A DNA stretch of 19,791 nt from NCBI GenBank assembly GCA_016872875.1, contig VGYW01000111.1, positions 1 through 19,791 on the forward strand, in the 5' to 3' direction. Origin of the DNA: Planctomycetota bacterium (GTDB lineage: Bacteria; Planctomycetota; PUPC01; DSUN01). Of this stretch, positions 1-5,742 are shown one piece after another. Numbering within the stretch: position 1 is the stretch's first letter; every line of letters starts with the position of its first letter. The notes beneath the pieces are model-generated. The model saw only the letters and a program-made list of their open reading frames with translations. It did no database searches and was not told the DNA's origin. Both the position numbers and the translations under genes were made by a program.

Positions 1-238
1 ACCCACGGCCAATGTCAAGTGGCCACGGTGTAGAGGGTGCAATGACTGGCTTGGACGGGCCCGCGGGGGTCCGCAACGCCGCCACCAGGGGGCTCGTCCC
101 AAAGGGGCGAGCGACCGTGTGCGCTGGCGTGTACGAATGCGCTATTGGACCCCGCCGGAACTGGCCCGTTGACACGCCACCTGTTCGGCGCTGTTGTTCA
201 TGCGCGAAGAAGAGGTCCGCCTGTAGTGAGACGCCACA
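1..238. other. Left-edge non-coding stretch with a strong hairpin
   Basis: I see no convincing gene here; the reading frames are low-complexity and resemble no family I recognise. The clearest structure is a hairpin at 92-112: GCTCGTCCC, loop AAA, then GGGGCGAGC, nine base pairs as RNA if one G-U pair is allowed. No T-run follows, so it is not a canonical intrinsic terminator on the plus strand. A TTGACA at 172-177 could be a -35 box for the broken gene at 239, but the hexamer 17 bases further on (TGTTGT) is a poor -10 box. Confidence 0.4.
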
Positions 239-391
239 ATGAGCGATGTGCTCAGATCGACCATGGATGAGCTTCGGCAGGGGCTTCAGCAGATCTACCG
301 CTCCCGGCTCAAGGGCGTCTACATCTTTGGCTCCCAGGCGCGCGGGGAGGCGACACCCGACTCCGACCGGGAGGAAGCCGTCCCCGCATGA
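239..391 (+). pseudogene. Truncated MNT-type nucleotidyltransferase fragment
   Basis: The frame starts at ATG 239 and gives 50 residues. It begins with an amphipathic helix (VLRSTMDELRQGLQQIYRS), then a strand, then GSQARGEATPDSD at residues 31-43. This matches the opening of minimal nucleotidyltransferases (MNT/MenA-like antitoxins, normally about 100 residues), whose signature is GSxARGxxxxxSDxD followed by hydrophobic residues. Here SD is followed by REEAVPA and a stop, so the second metal-binding aspartate and the rest of the fold are missing. I looked in the other frames just downstream and found no continuation. A 19-codon frame starts at 388 with an ATGA overlap, but I recognise nothing in it and no HEPN toxin partner follows. 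This is most likely the remnant of an MNT/HEPN-type module. Confidence 0.7.
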
Positions 392-466
392 ACCCAGACA
401 CGCCGGGCACTGCTCCGGCGGTCGACCAGAGGAGCGGAACCACCTAAGGTGTCGGCGGATGTAACC

Positions 467-898
467 TCACTCGCAGAAGATCCGCACCTTCGTCTTGTCG
501 TCCGTCACGTCCACGGTGAGGTCCGAGAGAGCCTGGATCATCTCCTCGATGTCCTGGGGCTTCGCGCCGCGCAGATCGAGGTCAATCCCCCTGCCGTGGA
601 GCGCGCCCGCAAGCTTGTCGCTCGCTTCCTGCGGCAGGAGGGAGGAGAGCTTGAGGCCGGCGCGCAAGAGCTGGAGGGGGACCCGGATGTTCACCCGCGT
701 GGGAGAGTCGGCTTTGGCGTTGTCCTCGACGAGGACGCGGAGGAACTTGGCTGGACCTGGCCTCTGGCCCGCCTCGCTGCCGGAGGCGCCCTCGGCTGCG
801 GTGCGCCCCGCCAAGGCATCCAGGAGCCGTTCTGCGTCCGCCACGCTGACCTTCCCTTCGGCCACCATGCTGAGAATCCGACGCCGCTCATCGCCCAT
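467..898 (-). CDS. SHOCT-like domain protein (YvlB/LiaX N-terminal type)
   Basis: The protein has 143 residues. Residues 5-29 form the short helix-turn-helix module ILSMVAEGKVSVADAERLL, typical of SHOCT-like N-termini of YvlB/LiaX-type proteins. A Gly/Ala/Pro linker (30-50) follows, then an alpha/beta region (53-143) ending in the strand pair DLTVDVTDDKTKVRIFCE. There is no signal peptide or membrane segment, so a cytoplasmic location is expected. The start at 898 is supported by GGAG at 907-910, directly after the upstream stop codon. It is the last gene of a three-gene operon behind a DUF2089 regulator, an association known from other bacteria where such proteins are linked to envelope-stress control. 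That role is inferred here. The C-terminal half resembles the preceding 93-residue membrane protein. Confidence 0.82.
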   Translation of the reverse strand: MGDERRRILSMVAEGKVSVADAERLLDALAGRTAAEGASGSEAGQRPGPAKFLRVLVEDNAKADSPTRVNIRVPLQLLRAGLKLSSLLPQEASDKLAGALHGRGIDLDLRGAKPQDIEEMIQALSDLTVDVTDDKTKVRIFCE

Positions 899-910
899 CG
901 CATTGACTCC

Positions 911-1192
911 TTACCAGAAGTGGATGCGGACCGTCGAATCCGGGGACTCGACATCCACCGAGAGCTTTCGCAGAGCGCAGAATACGCGGAAGATGGCCGG
1001 GCCGGCCAACAACAGCCTCTTCCCCCGCCCCGATGGCCACCACAAGATGGCCGCCACGAGGAGCAATGGGAGGAGGACGAGCCAGAGGACGACTGCCAGC
1101 GGCCAGACGAGCAGCAGCGGCAGCCAGAGGCCCACCCTCTTGCGGCCACCCTTGACGATGCGGATGCGGAGAAGCGACGGCGGCCAGGTCAT
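911..1192 (-). CDS. Small membrane protein of the DUF2089/SHOCT operon
   Basis: The protein has 93 residues. A basic amphipathic N-terminus (LLRIRIVKGGRKRV, 7-20) is followed by one long hydrophobic stretch (about 21-52), broken by prolines at 31 and 42. That stretch is either one long helix or a re-entrant/two-helix hairpin. The tail (73-93) ends in KLSVDVESPDSTVRIHFW. The ATG at 1190-1192 overlaps the TGA of the upstream DUF2089 gene (1189-1191), so translation is almost certainly coupled. Longer versions of the frame starting further upstream would lie inside the DUF2089 gene and are rejected. I do not recognise a named family. Its strand-turn-strand ending matches that of the next gene product, suggesting the two are membrane-bound and soluble versions of the same module. 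Confidence 0.8.
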   Translation of the reverse strand: MTWPPSLLRIRIVKGGRKRVGLWLPLLLVWPLAVVLWLVLLPLLLVAAILWWPSGRGKRLLLAGPAIFRVFCALRKLSVDVESPDSTVRIHFW

Positions 1193-1560
1193 GGCTTCAA
1201 GAGCTCCAGGGCCTCCTCGACGTTCAGTTCGCCGCGCTCGAGGCGTGAGAGCACGTCGTCCGGCGTCGGCCGCGGCGCGGCCTCCTCGATCTTCACGAAC
1301 TCGAAGTGCCCAGCGATGCGGTTCAGCCTGTTCTTGATCGTCGGGTAGCTGACCCCGAAGAGCTCTTCCATGCGCTTGATCGAGCCGTGACATCGCACGA
1401 AGGCCATGACAAACACCTGGTCATCGGCGTCCAGGCTGGCGAGCGGCGGCGGCTCGAACTGCCCCTCGATTGCGATGTCGCGGCTCGCCAGCCGCACACG
1501 CTCGACGACGAACGGCTGGCCGCGCGTGACGCTGAGCAAACCCTGCCAGTCTCCGTCCAT
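1189..1560 (-). CDS. DUF2089 family HTH regulator
   Basis: The protein has 123 residues. Residues 30-90 carry the DUF2089 core: IEGQFEPPPLASLDADDQ, then an HTH of sigma-region-4 type (FVRCHGSIKRMEELFGVSY, then PTIKNRLNRI). Residues 102-121 are a SHOCT-like tail (VLSRLERGELNVEEALELL). The usual N-terminal zinc ribbon (CPxCG) of DUF2089 proteins is absent. I chose the ATG at 1560 because AGGAGG lies about 8 bases upstream and because the promoter at 1589-1617 would fall inside any longer frame. A CxxC in the longer frame is therefore not translated. It is the first gene of the operon and overlaps the next gene by ATGA. Autoregulation is plausible but not shown by the sequence. Confidence 0.88.
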   Translation of the reverse strand: MDGDWQGLLSVTRGQPFVVERVRLASRDIAIEGQFEPPPLASLDADDQVFVMAFVRCHGSIKRMEELFGVSYPTIKNRLNRIAGHFEFVKIEEAAPRPTPDDVLSRLERGELNVEEALELLKP

Positions 1561-1588
1561 GCCTCGGCCTCCTGTCCCTCGCTCGCAC

Positions 1589-1617
1589 ATTCTACACTGC
1601 TTTCTTACCAAAGTCAA
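1589..1617 (-). promoter_or_regulatory. Sigma70-type promoter of the DUF2089 operon
   Basis: Read on the minus strand, TTGACT (1612-1617) is separated by exactly 17 bases from TAGAAT (1589-1594). Transcription should begin near 1581-1583, giving a leader of about 20 bases that contains the AGGAGG ribosome binding site of the gene starting at 1560. It is the best match to the housekeeping consensus in this part of the window. Confidence 0.8.
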
Positions 1618-1703
1618 TCCACTTATTAAGAATATTCACCTTGAGCCCTCTATCAGATGAATTATAGCTATGGCCGGATCAGCTAGAGGGGAGCGGGTGC
1701 CAG

Positions 1704-1735
1704 ATTGCCAACTCCAGGGAGAGGGAGTTGGCAAT
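1704..1735. repeat. Perfect 12-bp inverted repeat (hairpin)
   Basis: ATTGCCAACTCC (1704-1715) and GGAGTTGGCAAT (1724-1735) are exact reverse complements around an 8-base loop, AGGGAGAG. No T-run follows on either strand, so it is not a classical terminator. It may be an interspersed REP-like element or an operator; the sequence alone does not decide. Confidence 0.85.
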
Positions 1736-1758
1736 GCGGTGTCACGGGGACCCGCCGC

Positions 1759-1969
1759 CCATACTTGTTCACGCCGCCGCGGCGGCGGGGAGGGTGAACC
1801 GGTATGGCGGGAAGGCCCCGGAGCCGCCCGGATCGCCAAAGCGCCTATACTGGGTCAAACGACCGCGCGCAGGTGAACGAGTATGATGGGACCGCCCCGG
1901 ATGCCCCCGGATCGCCAAAGCGCCCATACTGGGTCAAACACCAGTGTCGCACAGGTGAACCAGTATGGG
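1759..1969. repeat. Three inverted repeats on a TGAACCAGTATGG motif, with a 79-bp tandem duplication
   Basis: Inverted repeat 1 has arms 1759-1772 and 1794-1807 (12 of 14 positions paired) around a palindromic GCCGCCGCGGCGGC. Inverted repeat 2 has arms 1844-1857 and about 1874-1890 and is less well conserved. Inverted repeat 3 has arms CCCATACTGGGTCA (1923-1936) and TGAACCAGTATGGG (1956-1969), 13 of 14 paired. The 34 bases at 1827-1860 recur at 1906-1939 with one change, a period of 79 bases. The array could be tandem operators, a structured RNA or a non-autonomous repeat element. Confidence 0.8.
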
Positions 1970-1998
1970 GATGTTGAGCCGTCCACACGTGTCGTCGT

Positions 1999-2027
1999 TT
2001 GCATTGTCGTGCCCGTCTCAGTATGCT
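1999..2027 (+). promoter_or_regulatory. Weak candidate promoter for the esterase gene
   Basis: TTGCAT (1999-2004) and TATGCT (2022-2027) are 17 bases apart and would give a leader of about 37 bases ahead of the ATG at 2071. Both hexamers are poor matches, so this is only a candidate. Confidence 0.25.
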
Positions 2028-2070
2028 CAGGGGGGTCTTCATCGCCCCCTCGAAGGAAGGAGAATGTGAC

Positions 2071-3123
2071 ATGAGGAGTGGCTGCTTCAGGTCATTGTGG
2101 GCCGCCGCCATTGCTGCGCTCGCCATTGCCCGGACGAGCACGGCGGCGGAGGGCGCGGTCAAGGTCTTCATCCTCGCCGGCCAGTCGAATATGGAGGGGA
2201 AGGCGCCGAACACGTTGTTCGACTACCAGGCCGAGGCGCCGGAGACGAAGGACCTCTTCAAGCACCTGCGCAAGGACGGCAAGTGGATCGTCCGCGACGA
2301 CGTGTTCATCAAGTTCCTCGACCGCAAGGGTCCGCTGACGCTCGGCTTCGGCTCGCCCGGCCGCACGGGCGCCGAGCTGGAGTTCGGCTGGATGATGGGC
2401 GACCACTTCGCCGAGCCGGTGCTGCTCATCAAGGCGGCCTGGGGCGGCCACTCGCTTGTAAAACTCTTCCGCTCCCCCTCGGCAGGCCTCCCGCCCCTCG
2501 AAAAGGAGCTCGAACAGGCCCAGGACCGCGTGAAGAAGGCCAACGAGAAACAGAAGAAGAACGACCCCGTGCCCACGATGGACGACATCAAGAAGGCCTA
2601 CGGCTCATCATATCGCAACATGATGGCCGAGGTGAAGGAGACGCTAGAGAAGCTCGACATCCTGTTCCCCGAGCTCAAGGGCAAGAAGCCCGAGATAGCC
2701 GGATTCGCCTGGTTCCAGGGCTGGAACGACCAGTACGGCGGGCAGGACGAATACGCGTCGAACATGAAGCACTTCATCGTGGACGTGCGGAAGGACCTCG
2801 GCGTGCCGAACCTGCCGTTCGTCATCGCCGCGATGGGCCAGAACGGCTCGAAGCCGGCCGCCGGCGCAATGCTCACCATCCGCGAGGCACAGATGTCCAT
2901 GAACGACGTGCCGGAGTTCAAGGGCAACGTCAAGGCATTCCGCACCGACCTGCTGGTGGACAAAGCGGCCGAAGAGGTCTACCCCAACTGGCGCAAGGAA
3001 GGCGAGAAGTGGAAGAAGGTCGGCGGCGACTTCGGCTACCACTACATGGGCAGCGCCATCTGGTTCACCCGCATCGGCCACGCCATGGGCGAGGCGATCC
3101 TGGAACTGTGCGCGAAGAAATAG
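2071..3123 (+). CDS. Secreted SGNH-type carbohydrate esterase (DUF303 / sialate O-acetylesterase-like)
   Basis: The protein has 350 residues. A signal peptide covers about residues 1-25 (LWAAAIAALAIARTSTAA), so it is exported. The mature protein begins with VKVFILAGQSNMEG; Ser39 in GQSNMEG is the expected SGNH nucleophile. GFAWFQGWND at 211-220 corresponds to the block III Asn-containing motif, and GDFGYHYMGSA around 319-329 supplies the likely catalytic His324. The family removes acetyl groups from glycans such as acetylated xylan or sialic acids; the actual substrate cannot be read from the sequence. Residues about 130-210 are lysine-rich and helical, an insertion typical of family members that pack extra helices on the core. 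The start at 2071 has AAGGAGAA a few bases upstream. Confidence 0.85.
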   Translation: MRSGCFRSLWAAAIAALAIARTSTAAEGAVKVFILAGQSNMEGKAPNTLFDYQAEAPETKDLFKHLRKDGKWIVRDDVFIKFLDRKGPLTLGFGSPGRTGAELEFGWMMGDHFAEPVLLIKAAWGGHSLVKLFRSPSAGLPPLEKELEQAQDRVKKANEKQKKNDPVPTMDDIKKAYGSSYRNMMAEVKETLEKLDILFPELKGKKPEIAGFAWFQGWNDQYGGQDEYASNMKHFIVDVRKDLGVPNLPFVIAAMGQNGSKPAAGAMLTIREAQMSMNDVPEFKGNVKAFRTDLLVDKAAEEVYPNWRKEGEKWKKVGGDFGYHYMGSAIWFTRIGHAMGEAILELCAKK

Positions 3124-3234
3124 CCCGGCGCCTTCGCCGCGCGGGACACCGCCAGCGCCTCCTCCCTCGTCGTCGGCGCCATCGCCCTCGGCCGCGAAGC
3201 CGCCGCCGCGATCGGCCGCTATCTCCAGCCTTGA
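3124..3234 (+). pseudogene. C-terminal remnant of a glutamate-synthase-like FAD/NAD(P) oxidoreductase
   Basis: Immediately after the TAG of the esterase, and in the same frame, 36 codons read PGAFAARDTASASS, then LVVGAIALGREAAAAIGRYL, then QP and TGA. This is the C-terminal signature of the GltD/pyridine-nucleotide-disulfide oxidoreductase group (G-V-F-A-G-G-D, then VV.AI..GR.AA..I..YL), where the GD region contacts FAD. No start codon or upstream part of such an enzyme is present, so this is a fragment left by a deletion or a transfer breakpoint. GGD has changed to ARD, consistent with decay. Identification rests on one motif, but the match in order and spacing is good. Confidence 0.65.
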
Positions 3235-3297
3235 GCCTGCCGTCATCGCATTGTGCCCGTTGGCCCCCGTCGGAGCGGCGAGCCGCAGGGTGCGTGA

Positions 3298-3326
3298 TTG
3301 ACTCGCCACACTGCGCGTGGTAGAGT
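3298..3326 (+). promoter_or_regulatory. Sigma70-type promoter of the propeller / ConA-like operon
   Basis: TTGACT (3298-3303), 17 bases, TAGAGT (3321-3326). Transcription should start near 3333, giving a leader of about 98 bases ahead of the ATG at 3431. The promoter lies just beyond the oxidoreductase remnant, separating this operon from the esterase gene. Confidence 0.72.
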
Positions 3327-3352
3327 GGACCCAATGGCGGTTGCGTGGCCGT

Positions 3353-3407
3353 CTCACGTCGGGAGGAACGCCGCGCGTGAGAGGCGGGTGATGCCTCGCT
3401 CACCCGC
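3353..3407 (+). promoter_or_regulatory. Two stem-loops in the 5' leader of the propeller gene
   Basis: CTCACG (3353-3358) pairs with CGTGAG (3376-3381), enclosing a GGGAGGAA that looks like a ribosome binding site but serves no gene. GCGGGTGA (3384-3391) pairs perfectly with TCACCCGC (3400-3407), ending 23 bases before the ATG. They may shape mRNA stability or translation; I recognise no riboswitch class. Confidence 0.4.
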
Positions 3408-3430
3408 GGCCAAGTGGAAGGAGAGTGCAC

Positions 3431-4711
3431 ATGCGGGTCAGGCTGGCGTTGCTCGGGCTTTGTGGTGTGGCTATGTGCGGCGGGTCTGTGGCGATGGCGG
3501 GCCAGCCGGTGGCGGGGCCGTGGGCGCAGTTCCGCGGCCCGAGGGGGCTGGCCACCAGCGCCGAGAAGGGCTTGCCCACCAGGTGGGGGCCGCAGGAGGG
3601 CATCGCCTGGAAGGCCGAGCTGCCCGGCGGAGGGGCCTCGACGCCCATCATCCTGGGCGACCGCATCTTCCTCACGTGCTTCAGCGGCTACCTGGTTCCC
3701 GGCGAGCCGAAGGGCGAACTCGACCAGCTCAAGCGCCACGTCGTCTGCCTCAGCCGCCGCGACGGCAAGCTGCTCTGGAGCAAGGCCATCCCCGCCAGGA
3801 TGCCGGAGGAACGCACCATCCGCGAGCACGGCTACGCCGCGAACTCGGTGTTCACCGACGGCGAGCGGGCCTACGCCTTCCTGGGCACGTCGGGCGTCTT
3901 CGCCTACGACCTGGATGGCAAGCAGCTCTGGCAGGCCAACGTCGGGTCGAAGACCAGCGGCTGGGGCACGGCCGCCTCGCCAATCCGCTACGGCGAGCTG
4001 CTCATCATCAACGCCAGCGTCGAGAGCGAGTCCCTCATCGCCCTCGACCGGCAGACGGGCAAGGAGAAGTGGCGCGCCGGCGGCATCAGGGAATCGTGGA
4101 ACACCCCAATCCTGGTGCCTGTGGGCGAGAAGGCCGAACTCGTCCTGGCCATCCACGGCAAGGTGCTTGGCTTCGACCCCGACTCGGGCGAGCAGCTTTG
4201 GTCGAGCGCCACTGACATTGGGTGGTACATGGTCCCCAGCATCGTGGCCGGCGACGGCGTGGTCTACTGCATCGGTGGGCGCGGCACCGGCGGCGCGCTC
4301 GCCGTGCGCTGCGGCGGACGCGGCGACGTGACCGCGACCCACCGCCTGTGGACGCTGAAGAAGGGCTCGAACGTCTCGTCGCCCATCCTGCACGAGGGCC
4401 ACGTCTACTGGGCGCACGAGAACGAGGGCATCCTCTTCTGCGTCGAGGCCAAGACGGGCCGCGTGGTCTATGAGGAGCGGCTCCCGCGTGCCGGGCAGTT
4501 CTACGCCTCGCCCGTGCTGGCCGTCGGCAAGCTGTATTACACCACGCGCGACGGCCGCACCTACGTCGTCGCCGCGAGCCCCAAGTTCCAGCTCCTCGCC
4601 ACGAACGAGCTGGGCCGCGTGGGCGTCTTCAACGCCAGCCCGGCCGTGGCCAATGGCCAGCTCTTCCTCCGGGCCGACAAGACCCTCTTCTGCATCGGCA
4701 GCGCCAAGTAG
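3431..4711 (+). CDS. Secreted PQQ-like beta-propeller repeat protein
   Basis: The protein has 426 residues. A signal peptide (1 to about 23, ending AMA) precedes WAQFRGPRGL at 31-40, the usual opening of this family in planctomycetes and relatives. At least five blade motifs of the form xDxxTGxxxW are visible: RRDGKLLW, DLDGKQLW, DRQTGKEKW, DPDSGEQLW and EAKTGRVVY. Together they indicate a propeller of seven or eight blades. PQQ-ligating residues of true alcohol dehydrogenases are not evident, and such proteins usually act as binding or assembly scaffolds rather than quinoprotein enzymes. The ATG at 3431 is preferred over the GTG at 3425 because AAGGAGA at 3418-3424 is correctly spaced only for the ATG. 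The next gene follows after 22 bases in the same operon. Confidence 0.88.
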   Translation: MRVRLALLGLCGVAMCGGSVAMAGQPVAGPWAQFRGPRGLATSAEKGLPTRWGPQEGIAWKAELPGGGASTPIILGDRIFLTCFSGYLVPGEPKGELDQLKRHVVCLSRRDGKLLWSKAIPARMPEERTIREHGYAANSVFTDGERAYAFLGTSGVFAYDLDGKQLWQANVGSKTSGWGTAASPIRYGELLIINASVESESLIALDRQTGKEKWRAGGIRESWNTPILVPVGEKAELVLAIHGKVLGFDPDSGEQLWSSATDIGWYMVPSIVAGDGVVYCIGGRGTGGALAVRCGGRGDVTATHRLWTLKKGSNVSSPILHEGHVYWAHENEGILFCVEAKTGRVVYEERLPRAGQFYASPVLAVGKLYYTTRDGRTYVVAASPKFQLLATNELGRVGVFNASPAVANGQLFLRADKTLFCIGSAK

Positions 4712-4733
4712 CCAACCAGTCTGGAGGCCTGAA

Positions 4734-5663
4734 ATGCTGACACGGAGATGCCCGTTCCTCCTGGGAGCGCTGTGGCTGGCGGCCGCCTGCGCAACGGCAG
4801 CCGCGCCCGCCGGCGAAGGCGAGGCACGGGGCGGGCTGGCCGCGAACTATCCCGGAGACAAGGGGATCGGACGCGACCCCGCCGTGGTCTTCCACGACGA
4901 CTTCGAGGCCGGCGAGGTGGGGAAGAAGTGGGACGAGGTGTCGGTCCGCCGCCTCCGCAACGCCACGGCTCAGGCGCCGGCCCTCGTGGCCGAGACCGAC
5001 GCCGCCATCGCGCGCGGCACCCGGTCGGCCCGCGCCGCCCTCCACAAGGACAGCCATTCCGACGTCTCGCTCTTCAAGCGCTTCAGCCCCGGCTTCGACG
5101 AGCTGTACATGCGCCACTACGTCCGCTACGGCCCCGACTATGGCTGCCACGCGCACGGCGGCAGTGGCTTCATGGCCGACTGGGGCAAGGGGGCGTTCCG
5201 TGGCGCAGGCAAGCCCCCCGACGGCGATAAGTTCTACTGGGCCACCCTCGAGCCCATCGGCAGGCCCGACCGCGGGTGGGGGCCGCCCGGCGCCCTCATC
5301 TTCTACGCCTACTGGTGGAAGATGAAGCCCGACGGTCGGGGGAACCATTGGGGCAACTGGTTCCAGCCGCAGCCCGACTACATCCCGCCCCTCCAGACCT
5401 GGATCTGCGTCGAGTGGCGCGTCAAGGCCAACACCCCAGGCCAGGAGAACGGCGAGCTCGACTGCTGGATCAATGGCAAGAAGTCCGGCGAGTTCCGCGA
5501 CATCAACTGGCGTTCCGCCGACACCCTGCGCATCAACCGCGTGCAGCTCACGCTCTACCTGGAGCCCGACGGCTACGCGCGCTCGGGCGGCGGCACCACG
5601 CGCACCGTCTGGTACGACGATGTGGTCGTCGCCACGAAGTACATCGGGCCAAGAACCCCCTGA
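4734..5663 (+). CDS. Secreted ConA-like (polysaccharide-lyase-like) protein of unknown function
   Basis: The protein has 309 residues. The signal peptide (about 1-24) includes LAAACA, which is close to but not a standard lipobox. The mature protein begins with an ANYPGDKGIGRDPAVVFHDD block (37-56) followed by FEAG, which I associate with uncharacterised planctomycete exported proteins. Later segments look like strands of a concanavalin A-type jelly roll: ELYMRHYVRYGPDY, TWICVEWRVKANT, GELDCWINGKKSGEF, and a closing TRTVWYDDVVVATKYIG. This layout is shared by PL14/PL20-type lyases and by non-catalytic glycan binders, and I cannot pick between them. GGAGG sits 8 bases before the ATG. Co-transcription with the propeller gene suggests action on the same extracellular polymer. 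Confidence 0.68.
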   Translation: MLTRRCPFLLGALWLAAACATAAAPAGEGEARGGLAANYPGDKGIGRDPAVVFHDDFEAGEVGKKWDEVSVRRLRNATAQAPALVAETDAAIARGTRSARAALHKDSHSDVSLFKRFSPGFDELYMRHYVRYGPDYGCHAHGGSGFMADWGKGAFRGAGKPPDGDKFYWATLEPIGRPDRGWGPPGALIFYAYWWKMKPDGRGNHWGNWFQPQPDYIPPLQTWICVEWRVKANTPGQENGELDCWINGKKSGEFRDINWRSADTLRINRVQLTLYLEPDGYARSGGGTTRTVWYDDVVVATKYIGPRTP

Positions 5664-5742
5664 CGGCTCGCCTGAAGAGGCCCGCGGCCGCCTCCGGTGC
5701 CCCGCGTGTTCCCGCCGGGTCGAAGCGGCGCGGCCTGGTGTG

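Larger units (their letters stand above)
1670..1998. other. Gene-free block of hairpins and tandem repeats
   Basis: About 330 bases separate the divergent DUF2089 operon and the esterase gene. I see no credible gene. The block contains a perfect 12-bp hairpin (1704-1735), three imperfect inverted repeats and a 79-bp tandem duplication, listed separately. The short reading frames across it are compositional. Confidence 0.75.

Noticed and set aside
1561..1617. N-terminal extension of the DUF2089 protein with a CxxC motif
   Set aside because: The promoter at 1589-1617 lies inside it, and a proper ribosome binding site precedes the ATG at 1560.
1827..1939. Possible CRISPR-like array (two 34-base repeats, 79-base period)
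   Set aside because: There are only two copies, the flanking parts are also similar rather than unique, and no cas genes are present.
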